64,000 bases of DNA from Nymphaea colorata (Eukaryota > Streptophyta > Magnoliopsida > Nymphaeales > Nymphaeaceae). The position numbers and the translations under genes were made by a program. Location: assembly GCF_008831285.2 (NCBI RefSeq), contig NC_045143.1:18317655-18381654 (forward strand). The letters run 5' to 3'. The notes beneath the pieces were generated by a model that was not told the DNA's origin, did no database searches, and worked only from the letters and a program-made list of their open reading frames with translations. Positions within the stretch are counted from its first letter, which is position 1; each line of letters begins with the position of its first letter. This document shows positions 38,911-51,436 of the stretch, in pieces.

Positions 38911-39811
38911 ATCATCCGCAACAACCCATGCCACAGACAGGGTACCTTGCGGATAAGCCATTTTGTTGTGTGTTTTTCCTTCGAGCAATGATATGACATG
39001 TTGCAAATGCTAAAACCCATGACTGAGGAAGTAAAACCCCTTTTCTAGCTGATTCATAACAGAATTCATGCTGCTCAAGAGAACACAAAATTAAAATGAC
39101 AATATGCAGACAGATTGATTATAGTTTTCAGGGAAAAAGAATCCCATTAGAGGACATGTATTGTCATTTGCTATGCAGATGCAGAAAAATTTGCCAAGTC
39201 TGCCTCAAGAGCAAATACTCTCCGCCAGTTTTTACCAGCTACTTTAGAATATAGTGGCAATTACTTGTCAATCCTTGGAAGATTTTTTTTTCTTAATGAA
39301 AGGAAGTTTGCAGAGTGTGTTGACGGAATACATCTTGTTCTCAAGCAAATGAATTTGGATTTTTCATCTTGTTGTAGCTTAGAACCATCTCCTTGTGTGT
39401 TTTTCTTTATAAAGTTGATAGTGTTTATTTGGCATGGCTATTTCATAGGTGGTCCAAACGGAAACTTTTTTACAGGTCTATTACATGCTGTGGAGTTTTA
39501 TAGTGCACAACATAGCATGTTAAATGCTAGTTTACTTTAACTTAATAACTTTTCATATGTCAACATAAATTCATGTAGTTCTGTTTCTGCAAAAAAAGAG
39601 TTGTGAATGAAGTAAATATTGACGGCATTATGGAAAATCATTAGTATGTCACCTGTTGCTTGCTTCCATAATGTTGAAACAATAAAGTTGATGTATTGGT
39701 GCTTTGATTGCCTTAAGAAGCAGATGAATACCATGTTTAGTTCCTTTGCACTTATGTTAGGTTGTTATCTGATATGATCAAAATTTTGGACTCATTTCTC
39801 TTATCCAGCAT

Positions 39812-39852
<41 letters not shown>

Positions 39853-40547
39853 GCTCATCTGCACGTGTGTGTAGTGATGTTTCTACAGTAAAGTTATATT
39901 AGATGCCTTTGCAAATTTAGGTGCAAGCTTTGCCATTTGAATACTTGAAGCCAGGGGAAGTAGAAATTTTGGTGCCTTCGTGGTTGAATGCTCTTGCAAG
40001 TGCAGCATCAGACTATATTTAGAATATAACCTCTTTTGCCGGGAAAAAAATCCATGGGCACAAACAAGGTAAAGGAGGAAAAAGACTAAAGCATATAATC
40101 AAAAACCTTGCTGACACACATCGGAATGTACCTACGTTGACCTGATCATGCATTTACCGCTCTTTGTAGAGTATTGGCATCACCAGTTGTGACGCACAGA
40201 GACTTATTGTCCTGTAATGAGAACTGTAAATGGAAAGTGCACTTGGAGCTTGATTTCTTGTTCATGGTCACTTCTGAGTTATAGGTTACTGTCATTTCTG
40301 AAACTAGGTGCTAGTCATCTGTTTTACTCATGTAAAGGACAAACAGAACTATCTCCTTGTGTGTTTTTCTTTATAAAGTCGATAGTCTTTATTTGGCATA
40401 TTATTAAAGTTGAGTCTTTATAAAAATATTTAGCTGCAAATAATTTTAGTGTAATTAAAAAAAAACAGAGTCAATGGTGTAAATATTGCACTACTGATAC
40501 CGAAGCAATTAGTAGTGCCCGTCTTTGGTCACTATTAAACTGGTTAT

Positions 40548-41001
40548 TGATAAAAATCTAGCACCAATATCTGTAACCAGAAAACAGCACTCACACAGGA
40601 AGATAGAGATAGAGAGAGAGAGAGAGGGAGAGAGAGAATGAAAACAAGAAGAAACTGAGGAGAAGAAGCCGTAGCCAAAATGCTTTGCACGGCCTCTATT
40701 TATAATCCCATTTCCGGAATTCTAAGAGTCTCCAATCGTAGAATCCTAGGAGATTTCACAAGCTCCAAGGACATTAATTACATCATAGAAACCTAAGAGA
40801 CTTCACATATTACAAGGATATTAACTACAACATAGAATCCTATGAGACTTCTCATATAACAAGGATATTAACTACAATATAGAATCCTAGGAGACTCTTC
40901 ACATGTTACAAGGACATTAAATATCTTAACACATTTTACAAGGAGGTGGAATCCTAAGAGACTCCTCTTCAACGTGTTGGTGAAGGATTTATATTTTAAC
41001 A
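40548..41001 (-). repeat. 3' LTR of the Copia element
   Basis: 454 bp, the right-hand LTR in element orientation. Contains internal repeats of AAGGATATTAACTACAACATAGAATCC-like words (period about 55) and a GA tract. Confidence 0.93.
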
Positions 41002-41072
41002 CCCTCCCTCAAGTTGTGCATGGTTTTGCACCATGTACAACTTGCCTTTTAGAAACCAGAATCGTTTCTTTG

Positions 41073-43020
41073 TTAATCCTTTTGTAAATAAGTTTGCAAC
41101 TTGTTATCTGTACGAACATAAATAGGCTGAATCTCCTTGTCTTCCACCTTTTGTCTAACAAAGTGTTGATCAATCTCAATGTGCTTTGTTCGACCACGTT
41201 GTACGGGATTAAAGGCAATGTTAATAGCGCTTTGATTATCGCACATTAACATTGATGTTTTAATCTTTTCTCCAATGTCTTCTAGCAAATATCTAACCCA
41301 TGTAACTTCAGCAGTACCTGCAGCCATGCATCTGTATTCAGCTTCAGTGCTGGATCTTGCTACTCCCTTTTGCTTTCGACAACTCCAAGACACAAGATTA
41401 CGTCCAATGAAAATACAAAAACCAGAAATGGACTTTCTTTGATCGGGATCTCCAGCCCAATCTGCATCTGTGAATGTCATAAGTTGATGTCCAGTAGTTA
41501 TATTTTTACTCTTACCATAAACTAAGCCATCTCCTGCTGTCCCTTTGAGATATCTTAATATTCTTTTAACAGCATCCATGTGAGTATCTCTAGGTGCATA
41601 CATAAATTGAGATACTTGATTCACAGCATATATAATATATGGTCTAGTAAATGTAAGATATTGAAGTGCCCCAACAATACTTCGATATTGCGTAGGATCT
41701 TCATATAACTCCCCATCTTGAGCACTTAGTCTTTGATTTAGAACACTAGGAGTTCCAACAGGCTTACAATCAGACATACCTGACTTTTTCAGCAGATCCA
41801 ACGTGTATTTCTGTTGTGTCAATGTGAGGCGATTATTGTGCCTATCAATCTCCACTCCAAGAAAGAATCGTAAATCACCAAGCTCTTTCATTTTGAAGTT
41901 TTGCATCATCAAAACTTTAGCTTCTTCTATATGTTTTTCTGAATTGCCTGTGATAACAATATCATCAACATATATAAGAAGTAAAGTAAATATATTTTCC
42001 TTTCGATAAATGAAAAGGGAGTGATCTAGAGGACATCTCCGAAAACCACATTCTTGAATCTTGCAAGAGAAACTGTCAAACCATGAACGTGAGGCCTGTT
42101 TAAGTCCATAAATAGATTTTATTAGTTTGCAAACCCATGCATGAGAGTCTCCTTTCGTGTATCTTGGAGGTTGTTCCATATATACTTCCTCCCTTAAATC
42201 ACCATGAAGAAAAGCATTCTTCACGTCCATTTGATGTAGTCTCCATCCATATTCAACTGCCAATGATATAATCACGCAAATTGTTCCCATTTTGATCACA
42301 GGGCTGAATGTCTCATCATAATCTTCTCCATATTGTTGTGTAAACCCTTTTGCTACTAACCTTGCTTTGTGTCTTTCTATGCTGCCGTCAGGTTTGTATT
42401 TAATTTTGTATACCCATTTGGAGCCCACTACGTTCTTTTCGTGTGGCCTCGGAACGATCTCCCATGTTCCACATTCATGCAAGGCATCCATTTCTTCTTT
42501 CATAGCCTTTCTCCAATGATGTGATTTTGATGCTTGATCAAATGAAGTAGGTTCTTCCTCCTTGCCAACTTTTGCCATGAATAACTGAAAATCAAGTGAT
42601 AAAGAATCATAGCTAACCCACCTGTGAATGGGATGACGAATGCGTTGGGATCTTCTAAGGTGGGGCATGTTGTCTTCTTCACTGTGAGCATCTTTGTCCC
42701 TTAGTCGTCGACTGTAGATAAGACCCGAATACCGATGTGCATCGTTGCTCTGTTCTTCATTATTGTTTTCGTGATGACTTGATGACTGTGTTGGATCTTC
42801 TTGATTTTCACTTTGAGCCATATCTGACGGTTGTATTGCTCTCTCTGAGTCTTCACTTTGAGGCACATCATTTTCTATAACAGGATCTGCATTGAATAAC
42901 TGTGTACTGGTCCAGGGATCATAAGATTCAATGGTCATAGGCATTTCATTTGTATTATCAAAACTATGTTCATCAAAAATGACATTTCTTGAAGTTTTGA
43001 TACGTTTAGTTGTTGGATCA
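41073..43020 (-). pseudogene. Copia reverse transcriptase and RNase H part of pol
   Basis: Follows the integrase part in the same frame after the TGA. RT blocks: VGSKWVYKIKYKPDGSIERH, ARLVAKGFTQ, QMDVKNAFLHGDL, YGLKQASRSWF and the catalytic YVDDIVITG. RNase H: TDADWAGDPDQRKS, SSTEAEYRCMA, CDNQSAI and RTKHIEIDQHFVR. A one-base slip near DNKL shifts the last codons; in the other frame the usual FTKGL tail follows to the polypurine tract. All RT and RNase H active-site residues survive. Confidence 0.88.
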
Positions 43021-43025
43021 TAGCA

Positions 43026-44009
43026 TCAAAAACCTTTATATTCATCAACATATCCAACGAATCTACATTGAATAGCTTTGTCTTGAAACTTGTTCCTCAA
43101 GGCAGCATCAACGTGAACATAGCATACATAACCAAAAACCTTCAAGTTCTTGTAATCAGGTTGTTTGCCTAAGAGTGTAAAATATGGCGATTTAGACATC
43201 AAGAGTGTCATAGGCAAACAATTTATTATGTATACAGCAGTATGGAAGGCTTCAGTCCACAAGGAAATGGGCACATTAGTATCATGCATCATGCTCATGG
43301 CGCTTTCAACTATATGTCGATGTTTCCGCTCAACTACACCATTTTGTTGTGGTGTGTAAGGGCAGGAAATTTGTCTAGTTATCCCTTTTTCACGTAGAAA
43401 TTCAATAAAATCAAGCGAGGAATATTCTCCCCCTCCATCACATTGAAAATACACCACATTGAATGAAAATTTAGTTTGAATCATGGCATAGAAGTTTCGA
43501 AATATGTGAGGTACTTCTGATTTGTGTTTCATGAAGTAAATCCAGGTGAAACGTGAGTAAGAGTCAATGAATAAGACATAATATCTTGACCCAGACATGG
43601 AATCAATAGGGGCTGGCCCCCATACATCAGAAAAAATAGTTTCAAAAGGTTTGGAAGCCCTTTGATTTATATTATGGAAAGGTAAAACATGACTCTTACA
43701 AAGTCCACAACTTGAACATTTTTTGACACTTGAAGTAAGAGGTAAACTTGATCTTGGAATGAGACTATCTGTGACAAGTTTTTCAATGAAATGTCGACCA
43801 CAGTGTCCTAGCCAACTATGACACAAATCAGACTCCAAAAATTGGTTAGGGCCCCTTACTTTTGATTGAAAATGGCAAGAACTTGGCACTGATGACGCAT
43901 TATGAGAAAGATAAAATGTCTTCAATCCTATATCAAAAGTGGATGAATTCTTGGGTAGACATTTCTTGAGGAAATACATATTCCCTTGACGCTCCTCTCT
44001 AGCGAACAT
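43026..44009 (-). pseudogene. Copia integrase part of pol
   Basis: Integrase with the HHCC zinc region (HSWLGH .. CSSCGLC), then the DDE core: FSDVWGP, FQCDGGGEYSS and TPQQNGVVERKHRH. It ends in an in-frame TGA (43026-43028) right after DEYKGF, where the family continues with an Arg codon, so CGA to TGA is likely. The frame is the same as the RT part downstream. Confidence 0.85.
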
Positions 44010-45412
44010 TTTCTTCGTTTGGAGATCCTTGGCATAGACAGAATAAGTGTGAATTCAACAGAAGAGCTTGTATCATCAATGAGTTTAGAAATGGATATGA
44101 TGTTCTTTTTGATATTGGGAGCAAGAACAACATTAGACAGCGATAGAGACGAGGATGACAATGGAATATGTGCATTTCCAATATGTGTAATAGGATGAGA
44201 TTTTCCATCACCTGTTATAATGCAACTTCTACCGTAATGAGGGGATAAGTTAGTCAATTTACCTGCATTTCCTGTCACATGGGTAGCTGCACCTGAATCC
44301 AAGAACCATTCTCCCTGCTCATTTTGCTTTATAGTCATCTTTGAGAATGCGGTCATCAATAGCTGTTGCATATCTTCAGCGGTGGATTTAGAACTTTGTC
44401 CTCCTTGTTTATAATCATGTCTTACCCCTTTGTTTTTATTTTGAGGATTAAACCAACATTGTGCCTTCATGTGTCCTTTCATGTTGCACTGAAAACAAAT
44501 TGGTATTTTTCTTGAAGTATCCAAAGGAGACATACCTTGGTTATGTGGTGTTGGTAGAATGCCACGACCACCATGGTTGGAGTTCCCATGGCTCTTACCA
44601 AACTTTGCATTCATAGCCAACACATTTTGGGAGTTCCCTTGATCAGTCATTTCAATGACTCTTTTCATATTCATTTCATGTTGGAGAAGTTTACCTTGTA
44701 GTTCGTTGAAGGAAGGCAGAACAGGAAGGACCTCAAGAGCTGTAATAAAAGCATGATAATCATGCCCAAGTCCATTCAAGGTTTGCTGCACCTTTTCCTT
44801 ATCAGAAATGTTATTCCATGAGGCTGCAAGTTGGTCTGCGACGGCCTTAATACGCCCCAAATAATCCATGATAGACGTTGAACCTTTGTTCAAATTCTGA
44901 AATTCTTTCTTTAAGTACATAATTCGAGCTTCTGATATTTGGGAAAAGGTATCAGCAAGGGTTTCCCATAATTCTTCTGCAGTACAATCATCAGAAACTG
45001 AAAGTAACACTTGTTGAGATAAAATTGACAAAATATATGCAACCAGACTTTGATCACGTCTCATCCACATAGCATGTTCAGGATTGTTGTCTTCATGAAC
45101 AGCAGTAACTTCTCCTGCCTCATTTTTTATTTCCTGTAAGACGGATATTGGTGGAGCCTTTGTTGAACCATCGAGATGTCCAAAGAGGCCTTGACTTCTT
45201 ATGAAAGGCATGATTTGCCTTTTCCAGATCAGATAATTCTCATGGTTGAGTTTTTCGGTAATAAGGTGAGGAAGAAAACTTGAGGACATGCCAGAATGCG
45301 AAAGGTTTTCCATGATAGCAGAAAGGAATGGTATATAGGTAGAAGATGAGAGGGAAAGAAGACACGATATAACAAGATGTGTCCTTGGGTAAGCAAGAAG
45401 AAAAAGGAACAA
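43928..45412 (-). CDS. Copia gag and protease ORF
   Basis: 494 codons from this ATG; the natural start is probably the later Met (MENLSHSGMSS..) about 33 codons in. Contains a UBN2-type gag domain (NYLIWKRQIMPFIRSQGLFG.., then ALEVLPVLPSF), the zinc knuckle CFQCNMKGHMKAQC (CX2CX4HX4C) and the protease motif WFLDSGAATHVTG. The last about 35 codons are out of frame: near 44045 the frame slips and the polyprotein continues in the frame of 43026-44009. Confidence 0.85.
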   Translation of the reverse strand: MFLFLLAYPRTHLVISCLLSLSSSTYIPFLSAIMENLSHSGMSSSFLPHLITEKLNHENYLIWKRQIMPFIRSQGLFGHLDGSTKAPPISVLQEIKNEAGEVTAVHEDNNPEHAMWMRRDQSLVAYILSILSQQVLLSVSDDCTAEELWETLADTFSQISEARIMYLKKEFQNLNKGSTSIMDYLGRIKAVADQLAASWNNISDKEKVQQTLNGLGHDYHAFITALEVLPVLPSFNELQGKLLQHEMNMKRVIEMTDQGNSQNVLAMNAKFGKSHGNSNHGGRGILPTPHNQGMSPLDTSRKIPICFQCNMKGHMKAQCWFNPQNKNKGVRHDYKQGGQSSKSTAEDMQQLLMTAFSKMTIKQNEQGEWFLDSGAATHVTGNAGKLTNLSPHYGRSCIITGDGKSHPITHIGNAHIPLSSSSLSLSNVVLAPNIKKNIISISKLIDDTSSSVEFTLILSMPRISKRRKCSLERSVKGICISSRNVYPRIHPLLI

Positions 45413-45534
45413 GAATTGCGCAAGAGAAAAGTAAATTCAGGATAGAGACAAGATGAGAAAAGAGTTCTAACCAGATCAGACCTGTTTGGGCATTTCGTTT
45501 GGTAGAGATAACGTAACCTGGTGCTCTGATACCA

Positions 45535-45984
45535 TGATAGAAATCTAGCACCAATATCTATAACCAGAAAACAGCACTCACGCAGGAAGATAGAGAGAGA
45601 AAGAGAGAGAGAAAAAAAAAATAAAAACAAGAAGAAAGTGAGGAGAAGAAGCCGTAGCCAAAATGGTTTGCACGGCCTCTATTTATAATCCCATTTCCAG
45701 AATTCTAAGAGTCTCCAATCGTAGAATCCTAAGAGATTTCACAAGCTCCAAGGACATTAATTACATCATAGAAACCTAAGAGACTTCACATATTACAAGG
45801 ATATTAACTACAACATAAAATCCTAGGAGACTTCTCATATAACAAAGATATTAACTACAACATAGAATCCTAGGAGACTCTTCACATGTTACAAAGACAT
45901 TAAATATCTTAACACATTCTACAAGGAGGTGGAATCCTAAGAGACTCCTCTTCAACGTGCTGGTGAAGGATTTATATTTTAACA
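45535..45984 (-). repeat. 5' LTR of the Copia element
   Basis: 450 bp, about 97% like the other LTR outside the GA tract. Should carry the promoter. The primer-binding site abuts it at about 45523-45534. Confidence 0.93.
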
Positions 45985-46671
45985 GTTATGTCTGGTTCCT
46001 TGACCACTTTAGTGGTGAGATTATGATCTTCCACAGTGCAAAAGAACTTGACTGAAAGATTTTCAGTGACGAAACTAGAGCGCTACAAAAAATATTCAAC
46101 AGCACATATGTAACATCACTAATAACTGTAGATGACACATAAACTTTCTGTCACTTTTTTTTTCAATGGCAGGACCTGCAATAACTTGCTTAGTGGTGCA
46201 CCAATTTTTTCAATGAAAAGTTTTAGTCACTCACCATTTGTGCCACTAAATGTCATCCCCATTGTACTGGCAGCAGGGCCACTATTTTCTTTGACACAAA
46301 ATTGTAGGGACGAACCCTTTTGAATTGGCAGGGAACAACAGTTATTTCTGTTACCAAGTTTACTCAAGCCATTAACGACCAGTTAAACATTGAAGCTACA
46401 GTTAGGGATAACCAGTACCATAGGCCATTGTGTCTAGAATTAGGGAAATGACATGATTGTTGTTCTAAGAATTGACGATAGATAGCCATCGACTAGAAGC
46501 AGCAAGGCTTATGAAACAAAGAATGAGCAACTTGGGTTGTTGTCATGAAAATGACAATCTATTAAAAATAAATATTGTGGCTAGGAAAGGAGGGCTAACC
46601 TGAGTAGGAAAGTGACTGGACCAAATGCTGGTTGATGAAGAACCATAGATTAGAGCTGCTTCAGTTGAAGG
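45985..46671. other. Old repeat split by the Copia insertion
   Basis: Joining 40478-40547 with 45990 onward gives a sequence with recurrent CACTAC, TTTAGTGGTG and GCGCTACAAAAAA words, resembling CACTA or related DNA-transposon ends. No coding region. Confidence 0.4.
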
Positions 46672-47486
46672 TGTTGGAGTGTGGAGCCTAATCCATACTT
46701 CCTACTCAACCCTAATTTTCGAGGTCATTTTCTATAAGGGCATTTATGATATTTTTCTGGTTTTATCCTAATCTCATGTTTATGAGGCGCTATTTTAGCT
46801 TGTATTATGAATTCTAATGTGATAGTGAAACAGTGCTTTGTGTAGCAGCCCATGGACATAGGAGAACATTGTTTCTAGACCAATTAAATCTTTGTGTGTT
46901 CTTCATCTTTTTCTTCTTTTGTTTTCTTATTCTCTTAGTGCATTAAAAGAATGTGAAAGAATCACATTCCTTACAATTGGTATCAGAGTTTAGTTTATGC
47001 TCGAGAGGAACAATGGGAGCAATGACAATGGAAAAAGGAAATGTTTGATCAAGAAGTCCGATGGCAATGCTTTTTGGATTTTGAAGGATGCAGATCGAAG
47101 ACTATATGCATAAGAAGAAACTGCATCAACCCTAGATTGGAGTGAAGCTAACAGCAAAAGATTGGCAGTTGCTAGATGGACAGGCACTCAGAGTTGTTGT
47201 TTTGACACTAGTCAAGAACATCCCTTCTCGTCAATGATAAGAAAACTACAAACCTGATGAAGGCACTAAAAGATATATATGAAAGACACTCCACCTCAAA
47301 TAAAGTTTATTTGATGTGGTGTTTATTTAATTTGAAAATGGCTGAAGGGGCTTCTTCTACTGATCATATAAATGAGTTTAATTATATTACATCTTAATTG
47401 AGTCCTGTGAACATTATATTTGATGATGAAGTTAGAGCCTTGGTTCTTTTGTCATCATTGCCTGAGAGTTGGGGTGAACTTGTGAC

Positions 47487-47711
47487 TAAGGGTGGATCTA
47501 GGGCTGGGCGCCCATCCAGCTGGGCCCTGGCCTAGGTTGAATCACCTCACGCTGGCCCAGGCCTACCGTAGGTAGAATCAGGCCGAGTTGGAGCCAAGCT
47601 GGGGTTGGGGCCGGGGCCGAGCCTAGGCCACCAAAATGGGCTTCGTGGCTGGCCTGGGCCTGACTTCAAATTAGACCATCCCTACCTGGCCCAGCCCAAT
47701 GCCCACCCTTA
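47487..47711. mobile_element. GC-rich MITE inside the Copia gag
   Basis: Left end TAAGGGTGGATCTAGGGCTG, right end complement TAAGGGTGGGCATTGGGCTG. The interior is far richer in GGCC/GGGCC words than its surroundings, and further GGGCCC-rich sequence runs to about 47765. TAAGGGTGG resembles hAT ends, but no convincing target duplication is visible. Confidence 0.55.
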
Positions 47712-48341
47712 ACTGCCACTAAGCCTGGGCATCGGGCCCAGGTCGACGGGTACCCGGACTCGGGATTGGTTTTGAGAAGAAATCTGATTTCTGTAGGTCA
47801 GGTTGATGATGAGGGGTATGTCACCACGTTTCCTGGAGGATGTTGAATGATATCTATAGGTACGATTATTATAACAAGAGGAAACAAATCGAGTAATTTG
47901 TATATGACTGTAAACATTAAGGACATAGTGGCTGCAACAATGTGATGATAAAAATCTGAAAGTTTAGAAGATCCATCAGCCAATATAGTGCATCAACAGA
48001 ATTTCGAGATCACAACTACCAGGGAAACATTGAGCAGCAAAGAGGGCATTTAGGAAGCCGTCTTCAGGATAAAATGCTTACTTGTCATGCTTGTGACAAT
48101 CGTTGACACTTTGCTTCTCAATGTCGAACTGTATGTCAAGCTTGTAGGAAAACACGATATGGTGCATTGAACTACAAAATATACAAATGTCAAAAGGAAC
48201 CATCTTCTCCAGAGGCTTATCACATGGAATATGCCTCAAACTGATGAAGGATTTTGGTGTCTAGACACCGGTTCTACCCATCATGTGACTACAGACCTAA
48301 ACAATTTATCCATGCACTCAGAATATCATGGGTAAGATCAG

Positions 48342-48827
48342 TTGAGAGTTGGAAATGGTGTTGGCCTTCAAATCAAGAATGTTGGTAATTTTTTTATCTA
48401 TAGCTCAGACTCAAAAAATTTTATAAATAATGTGCTGCATGTTCCTACTATTTCCAAGAATCTACTATCTGTGCATAAATTTGCCCATGATAATAATGTT
48501 GTCTTTGAATTTGATGCAAATCGTTGCTATGTTAAGAATCGAACAACAAGAGAGAAACTTCTGGAAGGAGCAAATAAAGAACGTTTATATCACCTAAAGT
48601 TACAACAAGTTAAGCAGTGTGATGAAACTCGTCAGAAAGCAGCACTTATAGGAGAATGGGCCTCAGTTGATGATTGGCATAACCTGATGAGACAACTTGA
48701 CTTTAGAATTGTGATGCATGTGTTAAATAAATTTGACTTACCATTGGCAGCAAGGCTTGCAATAAGATATGCGATGCATGTCAAAAAAGGAAAAGCATGC
48801 TCTTACTTTTGCACCGACACAAAATAA
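48342..48827 (+). pseudogene. Copia protease end and pre-integrase fragment
   Basis: Reads NFINNVLHVPTISKNLLSVH and later NKERLYHL, the usual link between protease and the integrase zinc region. Shifts out of frame after about 48620. The integrase core (FTDVWGP at about 48857, PPANQQNGIIES at 49120) lies in other frames. Confidence 0.75.
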
Positions 48828-49185
48828 GATTGATGCTCTACTTGATTTCATTTTTACTGATGTTTGGGGACCATCAACTACTTCATCTTTACATGGTTAT
48901 AGTTACTATGTCAATTTTATAGTTGCATTCTCTTGATTTTCTTGGATATATATTATCAAAAATAGATCAGACGTGCTCTCTATTTTTAAAACTTTTCAAG
49001 TCATGGTAGAGCGGGCAATTTGATAGAAAAATTAAGGCCGTTCAGGTGATTGGGGAGGAGAGTATGAAATTGTTTCTAACTATCTCAAACAGATTGGCAT
49101 TGTTCATAGAGTTATTTGTCCACCTGCTAATCAACAAAATGGTATCATAGAAAGCAAAAATAGGCACATAGTTGACACAGGGCTG

Positions 49186-50619
49186 GTGCTTGTCACATAT
49201 GCTAATTTACCTTATACATATCAGGATTTTGCTTTTAAAATTGTTGTGTTCCTGATTAAGAGAATGCCAACTTGGGTTCTTCATATGAAGTCACCATATC
49301 AAGTCATGTTCAACAAATCCCCATATTATAAATTTTTAAAGGTCTTTGGATGTGCCTGCTGTCCATGTCTACGTGATTTCAACTCTCATAAATTGCAGTT
49401 TTGCAGCAAGCAATATGTCTTTTTTGGGTACAGCAACCAGCACAAAGGGTATATTTTCTTTGATCTGGGCACAAGCAAACTTCCTATTAGTAAACTTGTG
49501 GTATTTGATGAAAATTTATATCCCTTCAAAACCACGACATCAATAGCCAAACCCACCCACAATGAACTTACACCTAGACTACCCTTGGTCATAACTATGC
49601 CAACCCAAGCCGTGCCAGATCCACCCAACTTGACTCGTCTTTCAACCCAACCAACTTCTCCCATTCCTTCCTCATATCCCACCTTCCCCTGTACCCATGA
49701 TCCACCAATAGAACCTACACTACCAATAGCACCTGACCCTTCTATCGTCCCTTCACAACCACACCGCTCCCACACCATGCTCACTCGTTCCCAAACTGGT
49801 TCTCTGAAGCCCAAAACATATACCATCTCCAAATATCCTATTCCTGAAATCCATCTCACTCATCTAAACCTTGAAACCGAACCTCATAGTGTGTCTCAAG
49901 CTTTGAAACATATTCAGTGGGTCAACGCCATGAAAACAGAACTTGTAACTCTCACCAACAATAAAACATGGACTCTTGTCCTGAAGCCGTCCTCTGCTAA
50001 CATCATTGGTTCCAAATGTGTCTTTCGTATTAAGAGGAAAGCTAATGGCACACTTGAACGGTACAAGGCTCGCTTAGTCGCCAAGGGCTACACCCAAGAG
50101 CATGGTATTGACTACTTCAAAACCTTCAGTCTAGTAGTCAAACACACATCTATACGAGCCCTCCTCACGATTGTCATCACCTATGGATGGACTGTTCGTC
50201 AACTTGATGTTTACAGTGCATTCCTTCATGGAGTTCTCATTGAGAAGGTATATATGGCTCAACCCCCTGACTTCATTAATGACAAATTTCCCCACCACGT
50301 TTGTCAGTTGCATAAGGCCATTTATGGTTTAAAACAGTCTCCTTGTGTCTGGTTCCATCGCCTCACCACTTTTTTGGTCTCTTTGGGTTTCGTTGGGTCT
50401 AAGGTTGATCCTTCTCTCTTTATGCGGTTTTGGCAAGATTCTATGCTACATATTTTGATTTACATTGATGACATCATTATTACGTGCAACCATGCTACTA
50501 TGATTGAGTCCATTATTCATATTCTAGATCAAGAATTCGGCATCAAAGATCTTGGACTCCTTCACTATTTTTTGGGTATACAGGTGTTGTTCTCTTCCAA
50601 AGGTTGTTTCCTTCTCTAG
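49186..50619 (+). pseudogene. Copia integrase C-term and reverse transcriptase
   Basis: 477 codons open. Integrase C-terminal part (SPYQVMFNKSPYYKFLKVFG, VFFGYSNQHKGY), a Pro/Thr-rich linker (residues about 125-205), then RT: NIIGSKCVFRIKRKANG, RYKARLVAKGYTQEHG, RQLDVYSAFLHG, YGLKQSPCVWF and catalytic YIDDIIITC. It stops at the KGCFLL point where the family continues; the next RT part resumes in another frame. The Gly after the usual IIT is Cys. Confidence 0.85.
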
Positions 50620-50828
50620 AAAAATACATTCTTGATCTCCTCAGGAAAGCTAACATGGTTGATGCAAAGCCACACTTGACGCGTACGTCGACTTCCTTCA
50701 AACTGTCCAAACATGCTGGGGAACCCTTACTAGATCCTACTCCCTATTAGGAACTTGGTGGTGCATTACAGTATCTCACTCTTACACGACCTGAGCTCTC
50801 CTTTGCTGTTAACAAAGTTTGTCAATAT

Positions 50829-51436
50829 GTGCAGCATCCCACTATAGTCCACATGACTATGGTCAAACGTATTTTACGTTATGTTAAGGAAACATTATCC
50901 TCTGGTCTTTTCTTACAACCAGCCACCAATTTTCAAATTCATGCTTACACTAATGCAGATTGGGATGTTGATGATCGAAAGTCTACTAGAGGATTTGCTA
51001 TCTTCATGGGTTCGTCTCTTATCTCATGGTCTGCTCACAAACAGCCTACTATTGCTCGATCTAGTATCGAGGCAGAATATCGTGCTTTAGCTTCTTGTTC
51101 CTTTGAGGTGTAATGCTCACCTATTTACTTCAGGAATTGCACATCACCATGCCGCATGTTCCACATTTATGGTGTGATAATATAAGTGCATCCACCCTCT
51201 CTGCTAATCCTATGTTTCATAATAGAAGCAAGCACATTGAGATCGACGTCCATTTTTTTTTGGATCATATTGCGAAGAATCATCTTGAAGTTCACTATAT
51301 TCCTGGCACTGATCAATTGGTTGACATTCTTACAAAGCCTCTCACTCAAATTGCTTTTGAAAGCCTCCGCTTCAAACTAAACACTCTCTCTCGAGCGTTC
51401 ATCTTGCAGGGGGATAATAAGACACACAACAACTAA
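50829..51436 (+). pseudogene. Copia RNase H region
   Basis: Two frames: 50829-51113 (KRILRYVKETLSSGLFL, TNADWDVDDRKSTRGFAI, ARSSIEAEYRAL) and 51113-51436 (LWCDNISASTLSANP, HIEIDVHFFLDH, DQLVDILTKPL). They overlap at a frameshift and both belong to one RNase H domain. A CAGGGGG polypurine-like tract follows at 51407. Confidence 0.8.

Larger units (their letters stand above)
40548..45984 (-). mobile_element. Nearly complete Copia LTR retrotransposon
   Basis: Two LTRs (40548-41001 and 45535-45984) start TGATA and end TAACA on the + strand. GTTAT stands directly outside both ends (40543-40547 and 45985-45989), a perfect 5-bp target duplication. Reading on the - strand, TGGTATCAGAGC (initiator-Met tRNA primer site) follows the 5' LTR directly and a GAGGGAGGG polypurine tract precedes the 3' LTR. 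Order is gag, protease, integrase, RT, RNase H, as in Copia. I count about 14 substitutions between the LTRs outside the GA tract, about 3%, so the insertion is fairly young. It sits in an older repeat with CACTAC-like words. Confidence 0.95.

Noticed and set aside
41009-41218. Separate ORF inside the Copia 3' end
   Set aside because: Part of the RNase H tail in another frame, explained by a frameshift.
49386-49859. 157-codon ORF on the - strand, Gly/Val-rich
   Set aside because: Antisense shadow of the Copia linker and RT.
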